NCBI GenBank assembly: GCA_921293015.1
Contig: OV121086.1
Span: 45,959,402-46,023,401, forward strand
DNA: 64,000 nt
Reading direction: 5' to 3'
Origin: Phorcus lineatus
Taxonomy: Eukaryota > Mollusca > Gastropoda > Trochida > Trochidae
Shown: piece by piece, positions 1 to 12,746 of the stretch
How positions within the stretch are numbered: position 1 is the first letter of the stretch
Layout: the number at the start of each line of letters is the position of its first letter
Notes under the pieces: model-generated
Told to the model about the DNA's origin: nothing
Seen by the model: only the letters and a program-made list of their open reading frames with translations
The model's database searches: none
Program-made: the position numbers and the translations under genes

Positions 1-528
1 GACCGTTTCACCCAAGAGGAACGAGACACTTTACAACACTTCAAGGATATCTTTGGGGATGACATGATGCAATACGTGTTTGTTCTCTTCACAAGAAGAG
101 ACGACCTTGAATACGGCGGTCATGATATGCAATGCTTCGTTAAGAATGTTCCTCAAGTGCTGAAAGATATACTGCAAGAGTGCAATATGCGGTACATCGG
201 CTTCAATAATAGACTTAAGCCTCCCGAAGGAGATACACAAGTCCAGGAACTTCTAGACATGATTGAAACCAACATCAGAGCTAATGGCGGTCGTCACTTC
301 ATGAATGAAATGTACCGCCAAGCTGAAGAAGCAATGGTGAGAAGAGAAGCCGCATTACGTGAAGAACTTGAAGGGGAGAAGCAGCGTGAGAAAGAACGTA
401 TGAAGGTAGAATTTGAAAAAATGGCCCATGAAGTGCGTGATAGAGCAAGGAGAGAATATGATCGCGAAGATGGGTTGAAATACGTGGGACAAGGTATATG
501 GGAAGGACTCAGAAATATATTTGGCTAA
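1..528 (+). CDS. GIMAP/AIG1-type GTPase, C-terminal part (terminal exon, 5' truncated by window edge)
   Basis: Frame 1 is open from base 1 to the TAA at 526-528, giving 175 residues with no start of its own; the rest of the gene lies upstream of the window. AIG1/IMAP family traits are visible: RFTQEE near residue 3, a hydrophobic strand ending in TRRDDL (the G4-like guanine-specificity motif of this family), and an FNN loop where G5 sits. After the G domain, from about residue 95, comes a strongly charged E/K/R-rich segment predicted to be coiled coil, ending in LRNIFG. The family consists of GTP-binding proteins that often associate with membranes and is expanded in bivalves. P-loop, G2 and G3 cannot be seen, so activity cannot be judged. 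The ATG at 64 is internal to the domain and is not the start. Confidence 0.9.
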   Translation, partial: DRFTQEERDTLQHFKDIFGDDMMQYVFVLFTRRDDLEYGGHDMQCFVKNVPQVLKDILQECNMRYIGFNNRLKPPEGDTQVQELLDMIETNIRANGGRHFMNEMYRQAEEAMVRREAALREELEGEKQREKERMKVEFEKMAHEVRDRARREYDREDGLKYVGQGIWEGLRNIFG

Positions 529-2750
529 CAACTGTGGTTCTGTTTTTCGTTTTAAATATTTCATATTGTATTCAAAACGCTGGAAGTATGTATTCGTTTT
601 AGTTAAACTTGCTGTTTAAGTAGATATTTGAATGAAAGTATATGATCATTTACAGTGTTTCAATCAGCCATGGTTGAGGGGTTTTGTAATGTCACGAGTC
701 CTGTTTTAATTTTGCTTCTTATCATATTATTTCAACTACTAGATCTCAAACGAAAGGCAACATTTAATTCTATTACACGATATAACATTCAAACACTGAG
801 CTCAATGAAACTGAGATGTGGTAATATTTTATTGTAGGCTGCATTTATTCCCTGTAATTGAAAGCTGATACAATAGAGCTACTTGCTCTGTACCTAGTCA
901 GATACAATTTTGCCCGGCATGGCATAACTTGCGGCTGTCCCAATGCCTGACTAAATTAAGCTTTGCAGCATTTCTTAACTTATGTCAATTTCGAGTCTTT
1001 CGAGACGGAATTCGATAGTCAGTGGAGAAATCTGATGAGAAATGCAACCCTTTGCGGAAGAAGACATTGTTTGGAGACGTGAGTTTGAATAACCGGTGAT
1101 GGAGACTGGCGAAAGTTTATGTCTGGGTGGGCAAGTTTCGTCAACTATAACATTTTTTATCATCAATGAAATCCAATGTTATTGAGCTTAATGTCAATAT
1201 GAACTCCATGATCAAAATAATAACTGTTATTGATCTCTGCATGTCTACACACTTTTTTTTAGACCTTTGCTTTCATTTGAAGTAAAATTGTTAAACCTCT
1301 TTATATGTTATTTCATCCTTGTAAACTTGTCAACTTGAACTAAATGGACAAACTCTCCCCAAACCACAGATACCCATGCATGAAAGGCTCTTAAGGTTTA
1401 TGGCATGCCATTGTACCCTGTGCTCGTCAGACTGTATATTCGTCCATTAGTAAACTTTTAGACTTTTCTGCTTTTTATGGAGAATTTATAGAAATATTAC
1501 CTTAATATACTTTGTAAATTGTTTAACTTGTGACTCAATGGACACTTAAAAGGGCTTTAAGTCCTAAATCGCTTTTCCATATTCTTCTCTTGAAGGATAA
1601 AACATATGGGCGAGCTGAGTCGAGGTTATTTTGGATTTAACGCTGAAGTCTGAATTCAGATTCTGTTAATCCTAAGACCTAGTTTTACCTTCGTCTCCGT
1701 CTCCAATAGGGATCAATACAAATTGTTATTGGCGTGTTTTTTTATTATTATCATACTACGGATATTGTTAACACGATTCAGCCAAAACAGCTGCAGTAAG
1801 AAAACCAGAAGTACTATGCTGGTGGACCTCGATAAGGGGTCGCGACACAGATCTTTTTGGCCAAATCGAAATAAGCGTTTACGGTATAGAACGACCTTAA
1901 GTTCGAAAAAAATTCAAACTGCGCTTTGAGACTTGCCTTCAATTATACGCAATAAAAATAAAGGTGCAAAAATGTAAATCAAGAGGAAAGCCGTAGGTCA
2001 AATGGTTTGTATTCTTGAATTTTGCAGTAATAAAAGAACTATCCAGAAATATATAATTCGCCCATTTGAGAAATCCTTTTTCTGCTAGTACTTCACACAT
2101 TGTGTACCGTTATGCTCTTTAACAGTTTTGTCTTGAAATTGTCGATTTGGCAATATGAAACAAAGTGGAAAGAAAACACCCCCTGGTGTTCCAACACCCC
2201 CTCTCTCTTTCTTTTAAAATAGATTTAAGACGGACACAGAAGTATGATATTGATCTTTGTAGCTAGCAAGATTCCTTGACATTGAAGATATGGTCATGAA
2301 TTGTGACATGACTAAATGCACTTATGTGCATTCAAGAAATCAGAATGTTTATGGTATTGAACTTATCAAAAGTACGATATTTTCTTGTTTTCAATGATAA
2401 TCGAAAAACGACCATATCAATGTTGAGAAGTGGAAATTCTGCGTATACATGTATACAAATAATATGACTTACTTAAGCTAATCAGCAACAACTTGTTTTA
2501 ATTGCTTTTGTTTATTTGATTCTAAAGTTGCGTTTCAGTCATGGGGTCAATTACGACTTTAACCTCTGTATTGTCACTATTGTGAACTGATAAGCAATAA
2601 GATTATTATTTTAAGAAACAAACACCACTGCTCGATAAAATAATACCATTTATGAAGTTCGAGATATTTGACTAAAAAAACAAACATGTACCGCTCTGAA
2701 AATCAGCGTAGCATTGCATACAAACCAACTGCGTGTAGAACACTTCTCTA
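529..2750. other. Intergenic stretch, no gene recognised
   Basis: Downstream of the GIMAP exon the sequence is AT-rich with only short, low-quality open frames. No domain motif, paired splice signals or long repeat was recognised. AATAAA-like polyadenylation signals occur near 1950 but are far from the stop codon. Confidence 0.5.
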
Positions 2751-2754
2751 CTGC

Positions 2755-2832
2755 AGACAAAGTTGCCGAGCCCCTGGCGGGATTCGAACCACGGACCTCT
2801 TGATCCGAAGCCGAACGCGCTTACAACATTGT
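2755..2832 (-). repeat. tRNA-like sequence with B box, probable SINE fragment
   Basis: On the minus strand this segment contains GGTTCGAATCCCGCC, a near-perfect RNA polymerase III B box (T arm), preceded by an arm-like GC-rich stretch. A convincing complete cloverleaf with paired acceptor stem was not found, so this looks like a tRNA-derived SINE piece rather than a functional tRNA gene. A folding program for tRNAs would decide. Confidence 0.45.
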
Positions 2833-3397
2833 AGTGAATATTCTGGGTAATATCAGTTACGAACAATAAACGATAAGAACTTTCTTTCCTTTATTTTATG
2901 CAAATATGCTACATAATCTGCCAAAGCATGGCCCAGTCACACCATTCATACAATGAGTACTTATTTCTACTTCCATTTTATCATTTTATCTTCATTTGCA
3001 TTTGACTATCAATAAAGATAAGGTAACATGGAAGTAGCTTCTATCAATGGACTTATCTGGTAGTCGAATGAACAGTAGATCTGTTGCTTTGATGTGAGTA
3101 GGACGTATAAGAGTTAATAATGACCTAATGAGGGGGAAATGCTTAACCTTTGCATATTTCAAGCAAAAATAAATATGGGGAGAAGGAATGGAAAGGGGCC
3201 TTGTAAAAAAGGGTTTGTCTCATCATAGATGTCCATTTGTATTACTTAACATTACCTTTGAAAAGTGTGAAGTTTGAAAAAGTTTTTTTAATCGTAGAAG
3301 ATATTTTAACGTGTTAATAAGATACTGAAAAAAGATTTTGTTGGCACTCAATGTCACTCTTTGATATTTGCTCAGATATTTTCTGCCACTCAAGAGG

Positions 3398-6300
3398 TTA
3401 TCTTGGTGTAAAGAGCACCTTGAAAGGTTTCGGCACACTTAGTGACGACTGAAATAAGGGTTCAGAATCAATCTCATCACCTTCTGGTACAGTCACTTTG
3501 AATGTCTTTAAAAGTACTGCAAGAATAAGATGAAGTTGCGGCTTTGCCAGGGACTCTCCAAGACATGATCTCCTCCCGACAGAGAACGGAATAAACAGAT
3601 CCGACTTGGCCTTGACCTTGCCCTCTTCTGTGAGGAATCTTTCAGGCTTGAAGGCATCAGGCTCCTCCCACACTTTAGGATCGTGGTTGAGGAACCAATG
3701 GTTGATGACTACGTTGGTTCCCTTGTGGACGATGTAATGTTCTGAAAGAAAATATATTTAAAGTTAAATACGTACTTAAGGTCATGATTTAAAAGGGGCA
3801 CAGCGTAATGTGTTCCAGAGAAATATGTCAGAAATGGTGATCATATATCGAGAACTTCTATCGTAACAGACACACAGACAAATATGACTTGGTAGTGTTA
3901 AGTTTATCACATAACTAGTTTACAAGCAAATTGGACATAACATTTCGATAAATTCGAGTTTTACTACATGATTTGAATTTTAACCATGTCATAAGTATTT
4001 TGGCTTTTATTAGGGCAACATTAAAAAATTCTACTCTATGTCACTTAATGAACCAATTTGCTTTTGGAAACATGAATACACGAAAATGGATACAATTATT
4101 ACATGATTTTCATTATTGTAAAAAGAACAGTGGTGTAAACATCGCACAAAACATTGTCTAAAAAGATACCAAAATCTTTGTTCTCTCCGACAAATTAATT
4201 AATCATTACCACGACGATAGATTTATACAGTATTCGTAAGGTACATTCAATTAACAGCTGCTATTTGAACCTTTTAACCACTGACACGCACTGATTCTTC
4301 TACTCAAGCTGTAGTGCAGTAACAGAAACGTTAGATATATTCAATTACATATTTACCTATCTCGGTGTTGGCTGTGGCTGTGTGTGGAACACCAAATGGG
4401 ACGGCTGTACTCAGTCTCATACTTTCGTTAATAACTGCTTGTAGGTAGCTCATGTTAGCCCGGTCTGTTAGGGTCACCGTGGAGCTTGATTCTGGAATTT
4501 ATGTAAAAAATGTTATTTCACGGAGAGTATTAACGTATCAAATCATAAAAAGAAGGAAGATTTTTCAAAAACATATTCTCAATTCTTTTTGTATTGTATA
4601 TATTTATAAATGTTCAATTCTTTTTTTATTTCTGATAACTACAAAAATGATTATTTTATATCGATGTTCTTGTGAATTGGTTTACCTTTAATCTGAAACT
4701 GTATTCAAATTCAGATACATTCAGAAACAGAAACAGAAAAGCGAAAGGATTTAAGCCATACAGCTCTTTTTTCTTTATTTATCAAATGCATCAACACTAA
4801 AGAAACGACTTTTTGGCTGACCTAAATTGATATAAAGATCATAGAGAGGTCAACACGTATTCGTATGACTTGTTGTATAATGTTGACGGAGTCTTCCAAT
4901 GAACTTGTAACAATACAGAGATCTTACATCACAAAAATATTGTAGATAATAATAAATCTCACCATCGTGTCTTCTTATATATTATCAAATATATCACAAC
5001 TCGTTGCTAAATGGTAAAATATTTAACTTTCATCAACTCGTGTTATATATTTGATATCAGAAGACACTTGAGCGAGATTTTCTTTCATATTGCTGCCCGG
5101 TCCGCAAGTCCATATCAATATTAGCTCGGACTTTAACTTAGAGTTATCTCCCTTAGCAGGGCAACTTCGTGTTGCCAGACGGCAAGCAAGAGTAATGTAC
5201 AAACATTTTGTTGTTGTCTTTGGATTTATTAATTCCAAATATTCTGCCTATGTATAACTAACTTCATGCAGTTACTCACATTTTAAAGTTGTTATTGAAA
5301 TATTTGTTTTTTTAATATAGATTTCCAAAAAGATTATCAAAAGCATCTACCCATTTATGCTTTCTGACCCGCGGCCCTCGGGCTGATATGAGGTATGACA
5401 TGGAAAATGACATGTTATGACCACTAAATATTACGCAGAACAATTTACAATATTGAAAAAGCAAAGCATCTCTCCACAAACCTAGCACAGCGTCGAGTTC
5501 GTTCTGAACCTTCTTCTGCACGTTTGGGTGATTGGCCAGATGTAGGAGGGTCCAGGTCAAGGTCAGATGGACGGGGTCATATCCGGCTGTGAGTATATTA
5601 TTAAAAAGGTATAGAAAGTATAGATACGTGTTTTGTGAAAAACGATTGTGTGAGTACACCTAACTGTCTTAGAATTGTTTCAAATGATCAGTTTAAAAGT
5701 TATTATGTGACTGGAAAATAAAAATAATGTTCTCATTATATAAAGAATTTCACATAAACAATATACACCCATTAATAAAATTATAACAAAAGGATGATTT
5801 TCAATTAAAAGTTCTATACTCTAAGTCGACAGTTATAAACTTTAATACAAATTGTGCTTAACCCTAATGTTTTAATTTCCATGAATAACTTTTTCCGGAA
5901 GTTGAACATTGATAGTTGTAACATAGACATTGTCAACAAAAAGCTTAGAAATACTGACAAGTTAACAAGTATGACCCTTCAAATAAATAGTATGGAAAAG
6001 GGGTTTGATAACACAAAAACACTCACAAGTATCCTTAATTCATCAAAAATGTATACTTTGGCTTATTGTCAAATAAGTCAAATGGATTAAGTGAAAACAC
6101 CTACTAGGTAATCTCCTATATACAATTGATTATTGTTAATATGTAGCAAAGATTAACTATTATTTTAAGATGTAATTGTATAAAATCTTAAATTTACATA
6201 AATAATGTGATATGTAACTGATAGTAACATTAAGAGACATGAATATGCAGGAATGTATTGTATTGTAGGTCATGTCAAAACTTGAAATAAGTACCAGCTA

Positions 6301-9300
6301 AAATTCCAAACTCGTCTTGTGCCATATGTATAATGTGCACGTATTCCAGTTGAAAAGGACACAGTCCCTAAAATTTTTACCTTTTCCAAACAATTTCAAA
6401 ACAAAATAAATTGACAGGCACTTTAGTTTTCTACTCTTACATGTTTCTTTTATCTTGCTTGAGGGGCTTGATGACAAAATTGTTTTTGGTTGTAAACTGA
6501 CCAAAATAACTCAATTCCCAACCCAACACTTAACCAGTTTCCCACTCACCATTGAATATATCCATGAGAGTGTGGGCGACATGATCATCGGTGAGACGTT
6601 GTGATAATTCCACTTCCTCCTCCTCGTCTTCCAGCACAGACAGCAAGATGGCGTCCGTCACGTCCCGAACATTCTCTGAGGACAATTATTGAATATACAG
6701 TCATGTATCGAATCTTTTCAAAAGTAATTAAGATTTTAGATTAGTTAAGATCATATAAGATTTGTAACAAATTTATCAACAGACGTTCATGTCTTGTTTC
6801 ACAAATATTATAATTTGCTTCAAACATAGCATCAACCAATAGCATCAAGGGGAATAACTCTCATGGCTTTCTGCTCTATGGCATGCGCTCTGTGTCAACA
6901 CAGCAAATCCAGACCCTGTCCTTATTATACAGGCTTTTCCACAAGCTATGTTTGTTTTAAAATATTTGAGATTAGCCTAAATAAATATATGAATTGTTGA
7001 TAATGTAAATCTATAATTATGAGGAGTTGAATACATAGCCAGCAAAAGTTATTATTCGATTGATATATTTCGGAACCAATGGTTACAGTCTCTTATACCA
7101 TAGCTGAATAGGTGTTAAGAAGATTATTACTAAATGAACTACTCTTTGTTTATATTTTTAACATTTTCTGTAATGCCTTTACCTTCTTAACCCAAACCCC
7201 AACCCCTTTAGTGTATAATACATAAATTTGTCAGTTCATTCTATGATACTAAACGAGAAACCTATAAAATGCGTTTAGAAAGCTAGCAAGATATATTTCA
7301 GCACTAAAGCATGTACATGTATCTTGCTTGAGCAACGTATCTTAAAAAACACTGTCTCTAACAATAAAGAAGAAGAAATGAATCAGTTCTCCTTTCCTTG
7401 GTCACATTAGTGTTGAGTCTACATGGTACATTTACAGAGCTCAGTCAACTCTTCAATACCTGTGCATCATGTTTACCTGGGTCAAAAGTGTCTTTGTGAG
7501 ATTCGATCTGCTTCTCAAAGTAATCCTTCCTTTTCTTAATACACTTGACGAGGTTCTTCACCCTCCGGGAGAACCACTGCATGGGTGGACAGATATCCTC
7601 CCAGAAGTACGCCTTCTCGGATAGACTCCTCATCTCGTTCTGTTGACTCAGCAGTTTCTGGAACTTCTTGCTTTCTGGGTCCATACTGTTGCGTCAGATA
7701 ATAATTCATAATATGATGTGAGACAATAATATCATAACGTAAAATTAATGATGTTGGATAATGATGACATATCAATCATGAAAGATAAATCATTGAATTG
7801 ACGTAAGTTTTTTTCCATACTGTATAAATATAGTGTCAGATGATAATGAACTCATATGAAAAACCTGATGTCTGACAATATTGTCCCAAATTTGTTCAGT
7901 TATTATACCAAATAAAACATTATATCATTGAACAATTCATTTCCGAAGACAAAAGTGAATTTATTTTTTAAAATGGGCCTCATTGCATTTGTAGTTTGAC
8001 TCAAACCAAACCAGTTTATTATTTGATATGTTTTTACCTCTTACAAACTATTTCCCACTCCCCCTCTCTACCTCTCTCTTTATTTCTAGCTCCCTCTTCG
8101 TCTGTCTCCTCTATTCATATAATTAATACTATGACTTTATTATTTGAATTGGTATATAATTCATTCAGTCGAAATGTTGATTATATTGTATTGATTATTT
8201 ATACAAATAAAGAAAAGAAAATGATGTCTGACAATAATACCATGACGTAATCAATGATGTCGGACAATGATGTCATATCAATCACGAGGCGACTTATATA
8301 ATTTTCATTGAGGTGTTGTAATGTGATTTTGGTTCACACCGCCCTCCAATGCTCTGTAATTTACTTATCTTGGCGGCTGGTATTTTTTGAAGAGAATATT
8401 ATTGACAACATACTATTAAGTCAAATCTTTTAAACATTAGGCTGAAGGTGTGGCACTACACTACAGTCAGTGAAGAAATAAGTAGCCTCCGGCTCAATTC
8501 GAACCAAACATTTCGGATATATTTACGAAAAATACATCATGGAAGTCTGCGTTCTTTTCTATTTTAGTACACGGATACTTTATACAAGGATTTATCTTTT
8601 CATATATGTAAAACTTAGAAATCAATACTTACAATTACCTTAGAATTTCAAACATGTACAAGTATACTAATAAAAGACAAGAAAGTAGTATTATTGAGCT
8701 AAGTGTATATAGATACTCCAATACTTTCTCCAACGTTTCATGTACAATTCTAAATTTTATACAAATATATTATCATTCATTTCTATAAATCAACTATAAT
8801 GAGCATTATATCACTACCACCATTAACGACATTTCAATACCAAGAGCCATTTGACTAGGATACCTACATCTCATCGAAACAGACCCCGCAGAGAATGTTG
8901 AGAACGATCTGCTCCATGTAGGCTCTAGGGTCTACTGGCGTCTTCTCGGTTTGCAGGAGCTCCGCCACCTTTCTCACAGACTTGTTGACTTTATTCTCTA
9001 AATGGAAACCAGACAGGAAGCTGTATGATCTGGAAAAGAGGGAATGTACACTCATATCAAAATGTAAATCAAACAGGAAACTAATTTATCTGGAAGGTAT
9101 ATAACCGCTATACCATCAGACACAAAAAAACAGCGCACCACAGTTTCCCGTGATTAGATATTGAGTTAATGAAAAAACATTGCAATGATTCTAAGAACGC
9201 TTCAATAAAAAGAAAAACCTATATGTTCTAAACATCAATAAAAACAAATCGCGCCCCTCTTACCTTAACGCCATGTGAACGATCTTTCTCTGCTGTTTCA

Positions 9301-12300
9301 GCATGGGGCTGTAGTCGGAAAGTATCAACCCCTTCTGACCAAAACTTAGTTCCTCTATCGAGTATAACTTGGGGCGTGCAGAGAAGACGTTCTGTTTGAC
9401 TAGCGCCTCGTCCACAGCTTTCCTCGTGTTCAGCAAGATGGTTGGCACACGCCCTGGTAGAAATGGAGTGATGCATTTAACAAACGAACACGCCGAGGTA
9501 CAAATGGAGTGATGCATTGAACAAACAAACACGCCCTGGTACAAATGGAGTGGTGCATTGAACAAACGAACACGCCCTGGTACAAATGGAGTGATGCATT
9601 TAACAAACAAACACGCCCTGGTACAAATGGAGTGATGCATTTAACAAACAAACACGCCCTGGTACAAATGGAGTGGTGCATTGAACAAACGAACACGCCC
9701 TGGTACAAATGGAGTGATGCATTTAACAAACGAACACGCCCTGGTACAAATGGAGTGATGCATTTAACAAACGAACACGCCCTGCTACAAATGGAGTGGT
9801 GCATTTAACAAACAAACACACCCTGGTACAAATGGAGTGGTGCATTTAACAAACGAACACGCCTTGGTACAAATGGAGTGGTGCATTTAACAAACAAACA
9901 CGCCCTGGTACAAATGGAGTGGTGCATTTAACAAACGGACACGCCCTGGTACAAATGGAGTGATGCATTTAACAAACGAACACGCCCTGGTACAAATGGA
10001 GTGATGCATTTAACATACGAAATGCAACGAGAAATGCATTAACATACGACAGTTAAAGAGAGAGTGTCATTCGGATGGTGTACAAAAAACTCTCTAAGAT
10101 GACTTCTAGATATTATGATATTACTATTTATACAAAAAGCCTTAAATATACACATCATATTACTAACTACATGTACCCAACGATTCGAAGATATACCTTG
10201 TAATGTTATTTATGATAAAGGGTTGTGTTAAGTAAGGGTTATGTTTTTACACGAATGTTCCCGTTTATGCAACAAGTGTTTGGTTCCAGAAGAATAGACA
10301 AAAAGATTGCATTTGATGAGCAATGCTTTAATTAGCAGTTTGATAACATTAAATACAGACAAGATTTTTGTCACAAACGCAAACGCGATCGTTTTGTCAA
10401 TTAAGCTTTTCTATCTTAAATTAGTTTATTAGGTTTGTTTCTGCATTCTTAAAAATAGAGCCATGGGCTCTGTAGCTCATCAGACTTTTGATAGAAATAG
10501 GTGTTTGGGTTTAGACCATGGGGTCATGGGCAGTGTAGGAAAGATAGCCTGTCCCAACGTCCGAGTTATTCACAATCAAATAAAAAAGGCCCATTGCCCA
10601 TTTGGGGTCAAGGGGTCACCGAACCTACAATTCAGAATCCCCATTGTCCAAGGAGTCTACACACAACTATTAAGCTATCAAGACCTTTTGGAACTGGAGA
10701 AGAAGATGAAAGTAGGATTTTAAGGTTTTGACCCCTGTGACCCCATTTGGGGTCAAGTGGTCACCAAACCTACAATTTAGAATCCCCAGTGTCCAAGGAG
10801 TCTACACACACCTTTTCAGCTCTCCAGACCTTTTGGAACTAGGGAAAAAGATGAAATTATGTTTTTTAGGTTTTGACCCCTGTGACCTCATTTGGGGCCA
10901 TGGGGTCACCAAACCTACAATTTAGAATCCCCAGTGTCCAAGGGGTCTACACACACCTTTTCAGCTCTCTAGACCTTTTGGAACTAGGGAAAATGATGAA
11001 ATTAGGTTTTTTAGGTTTTGACCCCTGTGACCCTATTTGGGGTCATGGGGTCACCGAACCTACAATTTAGAATCCCCGTTGGCCAAGGGTCTACACACAC
11101 CTTTTCAGCTCTCTAGACCTTTTGGAACTGGAGAAGATGAAAATAGGTTTTTCAGGTTTTGACCCCTGTGACCCCATTTGGGGTCATGGGGTCACCAAAC
11201 CTATAATTTAGAATCCCCGTTGGCCAAGGAGTCTACACACACCTTTTCAGCTCTCTAGACCTTTTGGAACTGGAGAAGAAGATGAAAATAGGTTTTTCAG
11301 GTTTTGACCCCTGTGACCCCATTTGGGGTCATGGGGTCACCAAACCTATACTTTAGAATCCCCGTTGGCCAAGGAGTCTACACACACCTTTTCAGCTCTC
11401 TAGACCTTTTGGAACTAGGGAAAAAGATGAAATTAGGTTTTTTAGTTTTTGACCCCTGTGACCCCATTTGGGGAGTCTTTCAGACCTGATGAGCTAAAAA
11501 TTCATTTCAATTCAATCAGTATTCAAGTGTATGTCAAAGCGCCCGTAAAATATAACAAGGGAGGCAATGAAGAAAAAAATACAGTTAATAAAGCCAATTA
11601 TGTTAAGAGCTTCATTAAGAGCACTGTTTCACGTTTTAAATCAAATAACCGTTCATGCTTTAAGAAAGCCAAATGTTACCCACTACAAGACACTTATTCT
11701 AAATCAATAAAAAGAGTCCTATACTAAGGTACCAAGTCGCTTAAAACTATGACCAATTTCCATAACTAAAATCATTAAAATGTGTTCGCTCGAAAATGGC
11801 AGCATGCAGTTTCTTTCAATACGTGGTAATTTCTTAAACAAATACGTAAAATTGGGTTGATCAATGAAATGTATGACCGTAAGAAGAAAATACACATGGT
11901 TCTAATATTGTTGGTGGTTTTAAGAAATCAAATTTCAAAAGAATGCTACAAAGCCTTTAAAGGTTGAGATGAAATGGGAAGGGCGCAATATGGCCATCTT
12001 ATTGCAGGAGGGTCTCTGGTGATGATAAACAAATCTGCAATATGTCTTGACGATTTATTTTATCTTTTTTTGTATTCTGAGAGGCTCACTGATCGAGGTT
12101 ATCGCACCCATAAATTAAGTCACACTTACCATAATATATTGTCATGTAGGATCCAAAAAAGTTCGCCCAGGAAGTAAATGTGTCGATCGTTTCCTTGTCA
12201 ATATCTGTAAATATCAAGGATAAATAGGTGAAGGGTAATATACCCTATTTTGGGTAGTTTTACTAAAAATTTTTTCTTTAAAACTTTGCAATCTATAATA

Positions 12301-12746
12301 ATGTGATTATGTTCCCACAAGAAATGATACGTTAGTCTTTACTTCGTTTTATTTTACTTTGTCGCGATTATTATTTCGGTAATTATCCTAGATATATCAT
12401 TTTCACAAGACTACATAACCGCAAAATCCAAGCAAAATTCAGTTTGAAATATTTACGATATTTATCATATTCTACTACATTATCGATACAGAGAAAATGA
12501 ACAGAATGCAAAATATACAGTATCTGTGTAACAAAGTTGATTAAAAACATAAATGCAACAAAGAACAACGAGCACATACCGAGGATCTGGCCTATCAAGG
12601 GGAGACCCCGAGGCCCCGAAGGGAGCCATGCCCTCGGCTTGTACCACCACAGCGTCACCAGGGCTGACCCGAGGCCGAGAAATATGGCCTGCCACATCTG
12701 GGGCAGTTGGAAGAAGAGGTGTATCATCGTAGCTGACTGTGGATTA
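3398..12746 (-). CDS. Cytochrome P450, clan-2 type (CYP1/2/17-like), nine coding exons, complete
   Basis: Coding exons on the minus strand: 12727-12580, 12204-12130, 9453-9264, 9029-8868, 7685-7477, 6675-6550, 5586-5482, 4491-4357 and 3741-3398 (stop TAA at 3400-3398). All introns are GT-AG and the joined frame is open for 497 codons, the usual P450 length. Residues 9-28 form a hydrophobic membrane anchor, followed by the proline-rich hinge PSGPRGLPLIG. The K-helix ExxR is E361-S-M-R364, the PERF-type motif is P416-E-R-F419, and the haem loop FSVGRRSCLGE has the thiolate ligand at Cys443. Two oddities: the C-helix WxxxR reads L126-KQQ-R130, and the I-helix AGx(D/E)T reads A304-GYD-P308, so the oxygen-activating Thr is replaced by Pro. 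A microsomal monooxygenase resembling CYP17/CYP1 relatives is likely; substrate unknown. Position 12746 is the 3' splice site of the start-codon exon, leaving 19 nt of 5' UTR there. A minisatellite abuts exon 3. Confidence 0.9.
3791..3875 (+). repeat. Fragment of the CACAG-ended MITE family (P450 last intron)
   Basis: The run starting AAAAGGGGCACAGCG, followed by matches including AATATGTCAGAAATGGTG and a TATCGAGAA block, aligns with the left end of the fuller copies at 16257 and 24130. Only about 85 bases are recognisable; the rest appears lost or diverged. Confidence 0.45.
7690..8295. repeat. Short direct repeats in P450 intron 4
   Basis: Blocks of about 70 bases resembling one another (ATGATGT-GAGACAATAAT, then CATAACGTAA, then AATGATGTTGGA, ending ATGACATATCAATCA) occur at about 7695-7790 and 8220-8285, with a shorter copy near 7865. 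Between them, 8040-8110 is a pyrimidine-rich CT tract. They read as degenerate local duplications and are not recognised as a named element. Confidence 0.4.
9454..10020. repeat. 41-bp minisatellite adjoining P450 exon 3
   Basis: About 13.8 tandem copies of a 41-base unit, spaced exactly 41 bases (unit boundaries at 9494, 9535, 9576, 9617 and so on to 9986), with few substitutions. On the minus strand each unit carries TACCAG followed by GGCGTGT, the same junction as the real intron 2/exon 3 acceptor at 9453. The array is open in several frames by chance, which produces long spurious open frames on both strands. The last unit decays at about 10010-10030. Confidence 0.95.
10463..11497. mobile_element. 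145-bp tandem-repeat element with short flanking inverted repeats (pearl-like)
   Basis: Roughly six copies of a 145-base unit fill about 10595-11475. Each holds GACCCCTGTGACCCCATTTG, then GGGTCATGGGGTCACC, then a segment ending in CACACACCTTTTCAGCTC. The array is bracketed by TAGCTCATCAG (about 10473) and its reverse complement CTGATGAGCTA (about 11487). Tandem cores between short inverted repeats are typical of bivalve pearl/CvA and Helitron-associated non-autonomous elements; that assignment is by analogy. Apparent open frames in the array are the repeat read through, not genes. The element lies in P450 intron 2. Confidence 0.7.

Noticed and set aside
2755..2832. Functional tRNA gene
   Set aside because: B box is good, but no paired acceptor stem or clear A box at the right distance; treated as SINE remnant.
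9430..9808. Long open frames on both strands with repeated HHSICTRAC-like or WYKWSDAFN-like peptides
   Set aside because: They are the 41-bp minisatellite read through; the unit is not a multiple of three and several frames happen to lack stops.
9454..10020. CRISPR-like array
   Set aside because: Units are contiguous and near-identical with no variable spacers, and the surroundings are a eukaryotic intron.
10463..11727. Repeated open frames with PNLQFRIP and DPCDPIWG
   Set aside because: Produced by the 145-bp noncoding tandem repeat; each ends at the same place in the unit.
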